The notes under the pieces were generated by a model. The model ran no database searches. It was not told the DNA's origin and worked only from the letters and a program-made list of their open reading frames with translations. The position numbers and the translations under genes were made by a program. From Cyclobacteriaceae bacterium (GTDB taxonomy: Bacteria > Bacteroidota > Bacteroidia > Cytophagales > Cyclobacteriaceae), in contig CP075525.1 of the NCBI GenBank assembly GCA_025808415.1, forward strand, positions 690,001-754,000: 64,000 nucleotides of DNA, given 5' to 3'. This document shows positions 30,449 through 39,082 of the stretch, one piece after another. Within the stretch, counting starts at the first letter, position 1; each line of letters starts with the position of its first letter.

Positions 30449-31840
30449 ATGTCTAAATACGATCTTATTGTTATTGGTTCTGGTCCGGGTGGTTATGTGG
30501 CCGCGATTCGCGCATCACAACTGGGTATGAAGGTTGGTGTAGTGGAGAAAGCCGAGTTGGGCGGTATCTGTCTGAACTGGGGTTGTATTCCTACCAAAGC
30601 ATTATTAAAAAGTGCCAATGTTTTTGAATACATCAGCCATGCAAAGGATTATGGCATAACCGTGAAAGATGCCCAGGCTGATTTGCCAGGCATGGTAAAA
30701 CGCAGCCGCGAAGTGGCAGCCGGCATGAGCAAGGGCATTCAGTTTTTGTTCAAGAAAAATAAGATTGATCATATAGCTGGCCTGGGGAAACTAAAAAAGG
30801 GTGGTAAGGTTGAAGTTACTGCAGCCGATGGAAAGAAGACCGATTATGAGGCCAAGCATATTATCCTGGCTACCGGTGGGCGTTCGCGCGAATTGCCCGC
30901 ATTGAAAATTGATGGAAAAAAAATTATCGGCTATCGCGAAGCCATGGTGCTCGAAAATCAGCCTAAGAAGATGCTGGTGGTAGGTTCCGGTGCGATCGGT
31001 GTTGAGTTTGCCTACTTCTATAACACCATCGGTACGGAAGTTACCATCGTGGAGTTTATGCCACGTATCGTTCCCGTAGAAGATGAGGAGGTTTCAAAAA
31101 CATTGGAGAAGGCTTTTAAGAAAGCCGGTATGACCATTCACACCAGCTCGGAAGTTACGGCAGTAGATACCAAGGGGAAAAATTGTGTGGCCACGGTGAA
31201 GACACCCTCGGGCGAAATTAAAATCGAAGCGGATGTAGTTTTATCGGCTGTTGGTGTGAGCACTAACCTTGAAGGAATAGGTTTAGAAGAAGTTGGTGTC
31301 AAAACGGATAAAGGAAAAGTAATCGTAGATGATTTCTACAAAACCAATGTTTCGGGTGTGTATGCTATTGGCGATATAGTGAAAGGCCCGGCTTTGGCGC
31401 ATGTGGCTTCTGCCGAAGGCATTATCTGTGTCGAAAAAATTGCCGGCCATAATCCGGAGCCATTGAACTATAATAACCTTCCGGGTTGTACCTACTGCTC
31501 ACCTGAAATTGCATCGGTAGGGTATACTGAAGAAGCCGCAAAGAAAGCCGGCTATGAAATTAAAGTTGGTAAGTTTCCGTTTACGGCCTCCGGTAAAGCG
31601 AAGGCTGGTGGCGCATCCGATGGTTTTGTAAAAGTGATTTTTGACGCCAAATATGGCGAGTGGCTGGGTGCGCACTTTATCGGTGCCAACGTAACCGAAA
31701 TGATTGCTGAGGTTGTGGTGGCACGCAAGTTGGAAACGACCGGTCATGAAATTATCAAATCTGTACACCCACACCCTACTATGAGTGAGGCGGTGATGGA
31801 AGCTGCTGCCGCAGCTTACGGTGAAGTGATCCACCTGTAA
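30449..31840 (+). CDS. lpdA: Dihydrolipoyl dehydrogenase
   Basis: The E3 subunit of 2-oxoacid dehydrogenase complexes; it reoxidises dihydrolipoamide with NAD+. The 463-residue flavoprotein has the FAD motif IGSGPGGYVAAI, redox-active Cys41 and Cys46 in GGICLNWGCIPTK, the NAD motif VGSGAIGVEFA, and the His-Glu pair in HPHPTMSEAVMEA. It is monocistronic with its own promoter and terminator; no E1 or E2 genes are near. Confidence 0.95.
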   Translation: MSKYDLIVIGSGPGGYVAAIRASQLGMKVGVVEKAELGGICLNWGCIPTKALLKSANVFEYISHAKDYGITVKDAQADLPGMVKRSREVAAGMSKGIQFLFKKNKIDHIAGLGKLKKGGKVEVTAADGKKTDYEAKHIILATGGRSRELPALKIDGKKIIGYREAMVLENQPKKMLVVGSGAIGVEFAYFYNTIGTEVTIVEFMPRIVPVEDEEVSKTLEKAFKKAGMTIHTSSEVTAVDTKGKNCVATVKTPSGEIKIEADVVLSAVGVSTNLEGIGLEEVGVKTDKGKVIVDDFYKTNVSGVYAIGDIVKGPALAHVASAEGIICVEKIAGHNPEPLNYNNLPGCTYCSPEIASVGYTEEAAKKAGYEIKVGKFPFTASGKAKAGGASDGFVKVIFDAKYGEWLGAHFIGANVTEMIAEVVVARKLETTGHEIIKSVHPHPTMSEAVMEAAAAAYGEVIHL

Positions 31841-31866
31841 AAAAGTTGCACAGAGTCAATTTGTAA

Positions 31867-31895
31867 AAATGCCCTGGTTAAAAGGGCATTTTTAT
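31867..31895 (+). terminator. lpdA terminator
   Basis: AAATGCCC and GGGCATTT form a stem, followed by TTTT. A second GGCCA/TGGCC hairpin with five T lies at about 31912-31930. Confidence 0.85.
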
Positions 31896-31952
31896 TTCGA
31901 AAGGATGCAATGGCCATAAATGGCCTTTTTGGTGCCATTAATCGATCAATTG

Positions 31953-31996
31953 GTTCTTTGGAAGAACATTTCCTTGTGTTTAAAGTTATACTTTAA
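31953..31996 (+). promoter_or_regulatory. Two palindromes upstream of the small-peptide pair
   Basis: GTTCTT-TGG-AAGAAC (31953-31967) and TTAAAGT-TAT-ACTTTAA (31980-31996) are perfect inverted repeats. The second ends 20 bases before the ATG at 32017. They could be operators; no regulator is identified. Confidence 0.4.
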
Positions 31997-32016
31997 GATC
32001 TTCGGTATGATTATCT

Positions 32017-32127
32017 ATGAAAAAGGTTGTTCCGATTGGATTTTCCTTCGCCCGGGCAAGGGTTTTTGCACACTTGATGGCCCTTACTGGGTTGCCTGTT
32101 TTCTGTTTTGGTTATTTACTACCGTAA
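32017..32127 (+). CDS. Small membrane peptide, 36 residues, FARARVF motif
   Basis: This is a short frame in a stretch with no longer gene. It begins MKKVVPIGFSFARARVFAHL and continues with a hydrophobic segment ending in FGYLLP. Its N-terminal half shares the pattern MKKxxPxxxxFxRARVF with the peptide encoded 13 bases downstream, which supports a tandem paralogue pair. An overlapping frame one base off could also encode a hydrophobic peptide, so the choice rests on similarity to the neighbour. Function unknown. Confidence 0.5.
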   Translation: MKKVVPIGFSFARARVFAHLMALTGLPVFCFGYLLP

Positions 32128-32139
32128 GCCGTTAACCTT

Positions 32140-32259
32140 ATGAAAAAGCAACTTCCGCTTCATTCGTACTTTTCCCGCGCCAGGGTGTTTGGTTATATGG
32201 TCATGGGGATCATAATCCTTATCTCGGTGTATTTGATCATTTCCCTTTTCATCGATTAA
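32140..32259 (+). CDS. Small membrane peptide, 39 residues, FSRARVF motif
   Basis: It begins MKKQLPLHSYFSRARVFGYM and continues with a single strongly hydrophobic helix of about 20 residues ending SLFID. It is a probable one-helix membrane protein with a basic cytoplasmic N-terminus. It lies 13 bases after the similar peptide at 32017-32127 and probably forms one transcript with it. It was missed by usual length limits. Function unknown. Confidence 0.55.
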   Translation: MKKQLPLHSYFSRARVFGYMVMGIIILISVYLIISLFID

Positions 32260-32324
32260 TGCTTCGCCTTTCCGGCAAGTCAGTTTTTTGCACTTTTTTA
32301 ACTATTTCCACTTCCCCGATTTAA

Positions 32325-32332
32325 TACTTTTG
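32325..32332 (+). promoter_or_regulatory. Putative -7 box of the TPR gene
   Basis: TACTTTTG matches TAnnTTTG. It lies only five bases before an ATG at 32338 and 20 before the ATG at 32353, which favours the second as the true start. A TTTG at 32287 is too far to be its -33 element. Confidence 0.45.
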
Positions 32333-32352
32333 TTCCCATGAACATTTATGTT

Positions 32353-35300
32353 ATGCGGAAACTCGCTTTTGTTTGTTGCTTTTTTGCAATCGGGCATACG
32401 TTCGCCCAAAAGTCAGACTCGCTTTTTCAGGTTCAGTACACAAATGCCCTGAATAAATTGAATGATGGTGCATACCGTGAGGCTTCGGCACAACTTTCCC
32501 AACTTATTGGCGCAGGGTTTACAAACCCTGAAGCATACCTGAAGCGGGGTGTTGCTTTTGTTCAGTTGAAAGAGTACGAAAAAGCCAAACCAGATTTTGA
32601 TCAGGCTTCAAAAGCCGGAATTGCCACCGCAGAATTATTTGAGTTTCGTGGCACGATGCGCTATGCACTTAAAGACTGGAAAGGCGCTGTGGATGACCTG
32701 GAAAAAGTAACATCAACCGGCCGGTCGGATGTTGAGATTTTTCAAAAGATAGGCATTGCAAAATATTCCTTACAAGATTACAAAGGCGCGGCCGATGCAT
32801 TGGCAAAAGTTGTGCAACGCGGTGTAAAGGACAAAGAGGTTTTCAGCATGCTTGGCCTGAGCCTGGGAAAACTTGATGATTGTAAAGGTGCATCGCAAGC
32901 CTTGTCTGCGGCTGCATCTATGGGCGCCAGCAGCAAGGAGATTTTTACGCAGTTGGGCAATTGCCAATATTCAGCAAAGGATTATTCCGGTGCTACCGAA
33001 TCATTAAGCCGCGCCATTGGATTGGGTGAAAATACAGCGGTAATTTTTTTAACCCGTGGGCATAGCTTGTACATCCAAAAGGATTATGACAATGCTTCAA
33101 AAGACTATGAGAAATTTATTTCAATGGGTGGTAATGATTTTGATGTGTTCAAAAACCTGGGCGACATACGCTTTACCAAAAATGATTTTCAGGGGGCTAT
33201 TAAATACTACGATCAGGCCATCAAAAGTTCTGATAAAGATGCAATAGTCTTTAACAATCGCGGTAAAGCAAAAATGAGTATTGGCGATAGCAAAGGCGCG
33301 CTTCCGGATTTTGATCGGGCTTTGCAATTAAACCCAACCAATACCAAGGCCATGTTTAACCGCGGGATGGCACGTTTCGAGGTGCAGGATTATACCGGTG
33401 CCGTGGAAGATTTAGAGAAAACAAAAACAACAGAAGGCGACTCACCCGAATTACAGCGCAAACTGGGCATCGCTAAATATAGCATCGGTATGAAAGATGC
33501 TGCACGTACTAATCTTGAAGCTGCCCTAAAAGGTGGTATAAAGGATTCAAAAACACTGCTGTATGCAGGCTACCTTCGCTTTGATAATAACGATTTCAAG
33601 GGTGCTGTTGAGGCTTTGACTGCGGCAGAAATGGGTGGCGAAAAAGAAGCCACGATTTATGAAAAACGCGGCAAGGCTTCCTTTCAACTAAAAGATTATG
33701 CGGCAGCCGTGGTTGATCTTGAAAATGTAGTTAAGAAGGGCAATGCTGATTTGGTTACTTACGAAGCACTGGGTATCGCTTATGTGAACCTCCAAAAGGA
33801 TAAAGAGGCAGTTCCGGCATTGGATAAGGCCGCTGCCATGGGAAGCAAAAATAAAGACGTTTACTATCAACTAGGCAATGCCCGGTTCAAACAAAATAAT
33901 TTTGATGGAGCCATTGAATCATATGATAAGGCTGTGACGTTGGGCGCCAGTGATGAGGTGGTGTTTAACAACAGAGGAAAAGCAAAACTCAACAAAGGCG
34001 AAGCAAAGGAATCCATTGAAGACTTCACGCGGGCGCTTGGCGTCAAGCAAGATTATGTACTGGCTTACAAAAACAGGGCAAAGGCTCGGTATCAATTGAA
34101 TGAATATACTGCGGTTATAACCGATGTTGCCGTGGTGGTTGCCCGCAACCAGGCCGATGCAGATGACTATGCACTGTTGGGTTTATCCCGGTATAACATG
34201 AAAGATTATGCAGGCTCAGTCGGTGACCTGACAAAGGCCATCGATGGGGGTAGTAAAGATAACAGCGTGGTACTGACCCGCGGTACTGCTTATCTTGAAC
34301 TAAAGGAGTACGAAAAAGCAGTTGCAGACTTGACGAAGGCTATTGACGGTGGTGAGAAATCTTCAGGTGTTTTCGCAAAGCGTGGTAAGGCAAAATATTT
34401 TCTTAAAGATTATGCCGGGGCGTTGCCCGATTTGGAAAAAGCTATTCAGCAAGGCGAAATGGATGCAGCGCTCTTTGACATGCGTGGCTACTGCAAATAT
34501 GAAGCGAAAAATTTCAATGGAGCCATTGAAGACTTTTCATCAGCTATTACAAAAGATCCGAAGCTAGCCGTTGCTTATTTTCACCGCGGTGATGCGCAGT
34601 TCCGGTCCGCTAACTGGAGTGGTGCCATACAGGATTATACGCAAGCTATAGGTTTGGGTATGAAGGATCCGATATTGTTCAACAACCGGGGTAAGGCATT
34701 TCTTGAACAGGAAAACTACACGGAAGCCATCAGCGACTTTTCGGCCGCCCTGGCAATTAACAAAGACTTTACAAAGGCTTATGAAAACCGCGGCCAGGCT
34801 TACTTCAAGATGAATAAGTTTACTGAAGCATCAAAAGACTTGCGGGCAGCGGAAAAACTTATGGAGAAGCCTGAACCAGAATTATATAAACTGCTGGCCG
34901 ACTCGTATTTCAACGGAAAGAATTATGTTGTTGCCCTGGAGTACTTCGATAAACTCATAAAAGCCGGTTACAACGATAAGGATGTGTACTACCGAAGAGG
35001 GAGGGTTTTATTGGAAAAGGAAGACTTTGCTGCGGCCATCAAAGATTTTGATGCAGCACAAAAGGCCGGTGATAATTCCATTCAGTTATTGTTGGACAAA
35101 GCAAAAGCCTATTTGGGCCTGGGCGATGGAAAGTCGGCCATTGCGGAACTCAGCAACGTTATTTCCATCGATAAGAATAACACCAATGCGTACTTTAACC
35201 GCGCCATGATTAAGGAAGACCTGAAGGATTTTGAAGGTGCCGTGTTGGATTATAACCGAGTGCTTTCCATTAATCCTGATGATGGCCTGGCCTATTACAA

Positions 35301-35526
35301 CCGGGCAAATTGTAAAGCCGAAATGGACGACATTGGGGCGGGCATTTCCGACCTGGACGATGCCATTCGTGTAGAACCTAAAAATGCATCATATTACAAG
35401 CTGCGCGGTAACTTTTACTACCAGTTAAAGGAAACCGATAAGGCCTGCTTCGATTGGCGCAGGGCGGTTGAACTGGGCGATGCCAAGGCCCGGTTCCAAA
35501 TCGATCAATATTGTCGGAAAAAGTAG
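32353..35526 (+). CDS. Giant exported tetratricopeptide-repeat protein
   Basis: A protein of 1057 residues (1062 from the alternative ATG at 32338). It starts with a signal peptide (MRKLAFVCCFFAIGHTFAQ) and then consists almost entirely of about 30 TPR units of 34-35 residues, with repeating patterns such as GxxxxxxxDYxGAxxDLxKAI and FNNRGKA. It has no catalytic domain. Such solenoids are scaffolds for protein partners, presumably in the periplasm or at the outer membrane; partners are not indicated by the neighbours. The start at 32353 is chosen for signal peptide quality and distance from the -7 box. It ends DQYCRKK. Confidence 0.88.
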   Translation: MRKLAFVCCFFAIGHTFAQKSDSLFQVQYTNALNKLNDGAYREASAQLSQLIGAGFTNPEAYLKRGVAFVQLKEYEKAKPDFDQASKAGIATAELFEFRGTMRYALKDWKGAVDDLEKVTSTGRSDVEIFQKIGIAKYSLQDYKGAADALAKVVQRGVKDKEVFSMLGLSLGKLDDCKGASQALSAAASMGASSKEIFTQLGNCQYSAKDYSGATESLSRAIGLGENTAVIFLTRGHSLYIQKDYDNASKDYEKFISMGGNDFDVFKNLGDIRFTKNDFQGAIKYYDQAIKSSDKDAIVFNNRGKAKMSIGDSKGALPDFDRALQLNPTNTKAMFNRGMARFEVQDYTGAVEDLEKTKTTEGDSPELQRKLGIAKYSIGMKDAARTNLEAALKGGIKDSKTLLYAGYLRFDNNDFKGAVEALTAAEMGGEKEATIYEKRGKASFQLKDYAAAVVDLENVVKKGNADLVTYEALGIAYVNLQKDKEAVPALDKAAAMGSKNKDVYYQLGNARFKQNNFDGAIESYDKAVTLGASDEVVFNNRGKAKLNKGEAKESIEDFTRALGVKQDYVLAYKNRAKARYQLNEYTAVITDVAVVVARNQADADDYALLGLSRYNMKDYAGSVGDLTKAIDGGSKDNSVVLTRGTAYLELKEYEKAVADLTKAIDGGEKSSGVFAKRGKAKYFLKDYAGALPDLEKAIQQGEMDAALFDMRGYCKYEAKNFNGAIEDFSSAITKDPKLAVAYFHRGDAQFRSANWSGAIQDYTQAIGLGMKDPILFNNRGKAFLEQENYTEAISDFSAALAINKDFTKAYENRGQAYFKMNKFTEASKDLRAAEKLMEKPEPELYKLLADSYFNGKNYVVALEYFDKLIKAGYNDKDVYYRRGRVLLEKEDFAAAIKDFDAAQKAGDNSIQLLLDKAKAYLGLGDGKSAIAELSNVISIDKNNTNAYFNRAMIKEDLKDFEGAVLDYNRVLSINPDDGLAYYNRANCKAEMDDIGAGISDLDDAIRVEPKNASYYKLRGNFYYQLKETDKACFDWRRAVELGDAKARFQIDQYCRKK

Positions 35527-35756
35527 CATCACTCCAGTAAGCGATTTTTCTAATCAGGAAATAAATTCTCCTTTTTGGAATGATTCACTTCCCTTAACAA
35601 AGGGATTCATCGAATTGACCTTGTATATGTTTTGGAATCATTCTTGTAGCTAACGCTTTTTGAAAAAATCTTACACACGCTTGTTGGCGAACAACACTTC
35701 ACCCTGGCGTGAATTCCCCACAAGTACTTTGCAAGAGATTTCAAAAAGGAGGGACA
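35527..35756 (+). other. Intergenic region with a hairpin and a strong ribosome binding site
   Basis: No gene is seen. TCCCTT-AACA-AAGGGA at about 35592-35607 is a perfect hairpin without a T run. At the right end, AAGGAGGG (about 35746-35753) lies four bases before the nuclease ATG. This strong Shine-Dalgarno sequence is unusual for this genome, where other starts lack one. Confidence 0.55.
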
Positions 35757-36245
35757 ATGAAAACGTTTGGCGCATTTCTGGTGATGGTTCTTACAGGTTA
35801 TGGCGTAATGGCCAATACTGTAAAAGGCAAGGTTGTTTCCGTGGTTGATGGCAATACCCTGGAAATTATAGCTGAGGATAATGAGACCTATAAGGTTGTA
35901 CTTTCTGGTATTGATAGCCCCGAGCTCGATCAGGAGTTTGGGGAAACGGCAAAGGAATTTTTGGAGAAGGCCATCCGTGATAAAGCCATACAGGTACAAC
36001 TCCAGGGAAGAGACCGTTGGGGAAATTATGTTGGCATAGTTTACACGAATAAAGGTGTTGATGTACGGAAATTATTACTATCAAACGGATTGGCATGGGT
36101 AATTGAAAAGGATGCCACCGATGAGTTCAAAAGCCTTGAACAAAAGGCGCGTGAGCAAGGTGCAGGTTTGTGGCAACACGAGTCACCTACACCCCCTTGG
36201 GTATACCGCAGGCAACAATCCATGCTTCAGCCCAAAGGTGTTTAA
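35757..36245 (+). CDS. Secreted staphylococcal-nuclease-like thermonuclease
   Basis: A 162-residue SNase-fold protein with a signal peptide (MKTFGAFLVMVLTGYGVMAN). The domain includes VVDGNTLEI, the calcium/active-site region GIDSPELDQEFGETA, the catalytic RDRWGNYVGIVY and the closing NGLAWVI and EARxxGxGLW pattern (QKAREQGAGLW). It probably degrades nucleic acids outside the cytoplasm. The ATG at 35757 is selected because of the strong ribosome binding site just before it and the signal peptide; an upstream in-frame start would bury both. Confidence 0.88.
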   Translation: MKTFGAFLVMVLTGYGVMANTVKGKVVSVVDGNTLEIIAEDNETYKVVLSGIDSPELDQEFGETAKEFLEKAIRDKAIQVQLQGRDRWGNYVGIVYTNKGVDVRKLLLSNGLAWVIEKDATDEFKSLEQKAREQGAGLWQHESPTPPWVYRRQQSMLQPKGV

Positions 36246-36324
36246 CCGGTAATCCAACGCTTAAATAAGTTTGTTTGTCGGAACGATAACCTCGGGCACA
36301 ATTTTCACACATTTCAGTGGTTAA

Positions 36325-36332
36325 TATATTTG
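36325..36332 (+). promoter_or_regulatory. Putative -7 box upstream of the basic exported protein
   Basis: TATATTTG is an exact TAnnTTTG; TTTC at 36303-36306, 18 bases before, is one base from the -33 consensus. The ATG follows after only four bases, so transcription may begin at or very near the start codon. Confidence 0.5.
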
Positions 36333-36336
36333 TGCT

Positions 36337-36696
36337 ATGAGCAGGTTGCTGATTTTAATTTTGATGCTTGCGAGCCTGATACCGGGACTTGCCCAGTCTT
36401 CTAAAAAAAAGAAGAATGCGCAGGCACCTTCTGCCCAACCAAGTTCTGTTGAGCCTTATTACCCAAAACGTACCTACGAACCCCAAAAGAAAAAATCAAC
36501 CGATAAAGTTACCTATGATGCACGCGACCGCTTCTACGACAGGATGGAGCAGGTAGCTAAAGCGCACCGAAAGGCCGAGAAAGAATTATCCAAACCACAG
36601 TACTCCGACCCTTCTTATTTTGGCCATAAGCGCCCACCTAAAAGACGCCCGGTGGATAAAATGAAGTACTGCAAAGAGTGCGGCATACGCCATTAA
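36337..36696 (+). CDS. Small basic exported protein of unknown function
   Basis: A 119-residue protein with a signal peptide (MSRLLILILMLASLIPGLAQ) followed by SSKKKKNAQAP. The mature part is strongly basic, rich in Lys, Pro and Tyr, with no recognised domain. It ends in MKYCKECGIRH, where the CxxC and His might bind a metal. I do not recognise the family. It is probably secreted or periplasmic. Confidence 0.65.
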   Translation: MSRLLILILMLASLIPGLAQSSKKKKNAQAPSAQPSSVEPYYPKRTYEPQKKKSTDKVTYDARDRFYDRMEQVAKAHRKAEKELSKPQYSDPSYFGHKRPPKRRPVDKMKYCKECGIRH

Positions 36697-36802
36697 TATT
36701 TTATTCTTAAGCTAAACCTTTGGTCTTTGTCCCACAGGCCGCTGATTTTCTGATTTTAACGAAACCCTGAAGAATATCAACAGCGTATCGTAAATTTCAG
36801 CA

Positions 36803-37450
36803 ATGAACCTTGCCGATTACATCGAACACACAAACCTGTCGCCAATGCTTACCATAAGGGATATTGACAGGCTGGTGGAGGAGGCTGTTCAAAATAAATT
36901 CTTTGGTGTTTGTGTTCCGCCCTTTTGGGTAAAGCGTGCCCAACGCGAAATCGGAAAAAATAAAATTGCACTTGTTACCGTAGCAGGATTTCCGCTTGGT
37001 TATAACATGACCGAAACAAAACTTGACGAAATAAAGCGTGCAATCGATAACGGGGCTGATGAAGTGGATGTGGTGTGGAATATAACTTCTTTTAAAACGG
37101 GCATACCGTGGACAAAAATCGAACTGGCCAAGTGCAGCAAACTATGCCACGATCACCAGAAGCTTGTAAAGATTATCATTGAAACCGCGTATCTTTCAGA
37201 TGATGAAATTATCCTGGCATGCAAACTTTGTGCAGATGCTGGAGTGGATTTTGTAAAAACCTCAACGGGTTTTGCCCCTGCGGGCGCTAAGGTTGAACAC
37301 ATTCGCTTAATGCGAAGTGCACTACCGCTGGATGTGGGCATTAAAGCATCGGGAGGAATTAAGACAAAAGAGCAGGCAATTGAAATGATTACAGCAGGTG
37401 CCGATCGGCTGGGTACTTCATCGGGAATAAATATTGTAACAATTTCCTAG
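36803..37450 (+). CDS. deoC: Deoxyribose-phosphate aldolase
   Basis: DeoC splits 2-deoxyribose 5-phosphate into glyceraldehyde 3-phosphate and acetaldehyde. The 215-residue TIM barrel keeps the catalytic residues: Schiff-base Lys152 in DFVKTSTGF, Lys181 in GIKASGGIKT and Asp89 in DEVDVVWN. It is nine bases before the GapN-like gene; both handle glyceraldehyde 3-phosphate or aldehydes, so co-transcription makes metabolic sense. Confidence 0.92.
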   Translation: MNLADYIEHTNLSPMLTIRDIDRLVEEAVQNKFFGVCVPPFWVKRAQREIGKNKIALVTVAGFPLGYNMTETKLDEIKRAIDNGADEVDVVWNITSFKTGIPWTKIELAKCSKLCHDHQKLVKIIIETAYLSDDEIILACKLCADAGVDFVKTSTGFAPAGAKVEHIRLMRSALPLDVGIKASGGIKTKEQAIEMITAGADRLGTSSGINIVTIS

Positions 37451-37459
37451 TATAAAATC

Positions 37460-39076
37460 ATGAGTAAATTTTTATCGAATATGTTTCCGGAGGCTTCCGC
37501 CATTCCGGAAGATATTAACGTAACGTATGTTGAGCAGCGCGAGTACCTGATCAATGGCGAACTCAGGCATTGGCCGGGTGCATTAAATACCGTTCAAAGC
37601 CCCGTGTTTGTAAAAGAAGGCACGCACTACAAGCAACAAGTTATTGGCGCAACACCTTTGCTCACCTCCATTGAAGCGTTGCTGGCCCTTGATGCCGCAG
37701 TTGAGGCTTACAACCTCGGGCATGGGTTGTGGCCTACCTTATCCGTAGCGGAAAGGATTACGCATATTGAAAAGTTTCTTGCCCTGATGCGTGAACAACG
37801 GGAAGATGTAGTAAAGCTATTGATGTGGGAGATCGGAAAAACATTGAAAGATTCGGAAAAGGAATTTGACCGGACCTGCGATTATATCGTGGATACCGTT
37901 AAGGCCTTAAAAGAACTTGATCGCAACTCAGCCAAGTTAGTGGAGGAACAGGGCTTTATGGCCCAAATCCGAAGAGTGCCGTTAGGTGTTGCCTTGTGCA
38001 TGGGCCCATTCAACTATCCGTTAAACGAAACCTTCAGTACACTTATCCCGGCCTTGATCATGGGCAATACCGTGGTGTTTAAGCCAGCCAAGTATGGGGT
38101 GTTGTTAATTCGCCCACTGTTGAAAGCATTTCAGCAAAGTTTCCCTCCGGGGGTTGTTAACATTATTTATGGTAAGGGACGCGATACCGTTGGGGCACTT
38201 ATGGAAACCGGTAAGGTTGATGTGTTTGCTTTTATTGGAACCAATAAAGGAGCCAACGATTTAAAACGCCTTCATCCGAAGCCCCATCGCCTGAAATCCA
38301 TTCTTGGGCTGGATGCAAAAAATCCGGCTATTGTATTACCGGATGCTGACTTGGATACCACCATAACCGAATGTGTTACCGGATCGTTATCGTTTAACGG
38401 ACAACGGTGCACGGCCCTGAAAATATTGTTTGTTCACAACAGTATTGTGGATGAATTTATCAAAAGATTTATAGCTGAAGTTGCCAAACTAAAACCCGGT
38501 ATGCCGTGGGAAAATGGTGTTCAACTCACGCCTTTACCTGAGCCCGGTAAAACCGATTACTTGCGTGGATTGCTGGAGGATGCTAAAAAGCACGGAGCCA
38601 AGGTTATGAACGAGCATGGCGGTGAAATATTGAATTCGTTTTTTTATCCTGCTGTACTGTATCCGGTCAACGAGAAAATGAAAATTTATCATGAGGAGCA
38701 ATTCGGCCCTGTAATTCCTGTTGTGCCATTCGAAACGGATGAGGAAGCCATACGGTATGTGGTTAACTCAAACTTTGGCCAGCAGGTAAGTATTTTCGGG
38801 AGCGATAGCAAAAAGATTGCCTCTTACATTGATATGTTTACCAACCAGGTTGGCCGGATAAACGTGAACACACAATGCCAGCGTGGGCCGGATACGTTTC
38901 CGTTCAACGGCAGAAAAGATTCGGCAGAAGGAACACTTTCGGTAGCCGATGCCTTGCGTGTGTTTTCCATTCGCACCCTGGTGGCTACAAAAGCTACCGA
39001 TGGCAACAAGCAAATCATCAGCACCATTATCCGCAACCGCGAATCGGTATTTCTCAGTACCGATTACATCATGTAA
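37460..39076 (+). CDS. Aldehyde dehydrogenase, NADP-glyceraldehyde-3-phosphate dehydrogenase-like, altered general base
   Basis: A 538-residue aldehyde dehydrogenase related to non-phosphorylating GapN. Catalytic Cys317 lies in SFNGQRCTALK and oxyanion Asn185 in GPFNYP. The segment that normally reads ELGGK, with the general-base Glu, here reads GLDAK (Gly283, Asp285). The acidic residue is thus two positions away or missing. Next to deoC, it could oxidise glyceraldehyde 3-phosphate or acetaldehyde. The family label is likely; the exact substrate is uncertain. It is followed by acyP after six bases. Confidence 0.8.
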   Translation: MSKFLSNMFPEASAIPEDINVTYVEQREYLINGELRHWPGALNTVQSPVFVKEGTHYKQQVIGATPLLTSIEALLALDAAVEAYNLGHGLWPTLSVAERITHIEKFLALMREQREDVVKLLMWEIGKTLKDSEKEFDRTCDYIVDTVKALKELDRNSAKLVEEQGFMAQIRRVPLGVALCMGPFNYPLNETFSTLIPALIMGNTVVFKPAKYGVLLIRPLLKAFQQSFPPGVVNIIYGKGRDTVGALMETGKVDVFAFIGTNKGANDLKRLHPKPHRLKSILGLDAKNPAIVLPDADLDTTITECVTGSLSFNGQRCTALKILFVHNSIVDEFIKRFIAEVAKLKPGMPWENGVQLTPLPEPGKTDYLRGLLEDAKKHGAKVMNEHGGEILNSFFYPAVLYPVNEKMKIYHEEQFGPVIPVVPFETDEEAIRYVVNSNFGQQVSIFGSDSKKIASYIDMFTNQVGRINVNTQCQRGPDTFPFNGRKDSAEGTLSVADALRVFSIRTLVATKATDGNKQIISTIIRNRESVFLSTDYIM

Positions 39077-39082
39077 GCCCGA

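Noticed and set aside
31920..32135. Alternative frame over the first small peptide
   Set aside because: It starts in the lpdA terminator region and does not share the MKK/RARVF pattern with the neighbour; the 32017 frame is preferred, with modest confidence.
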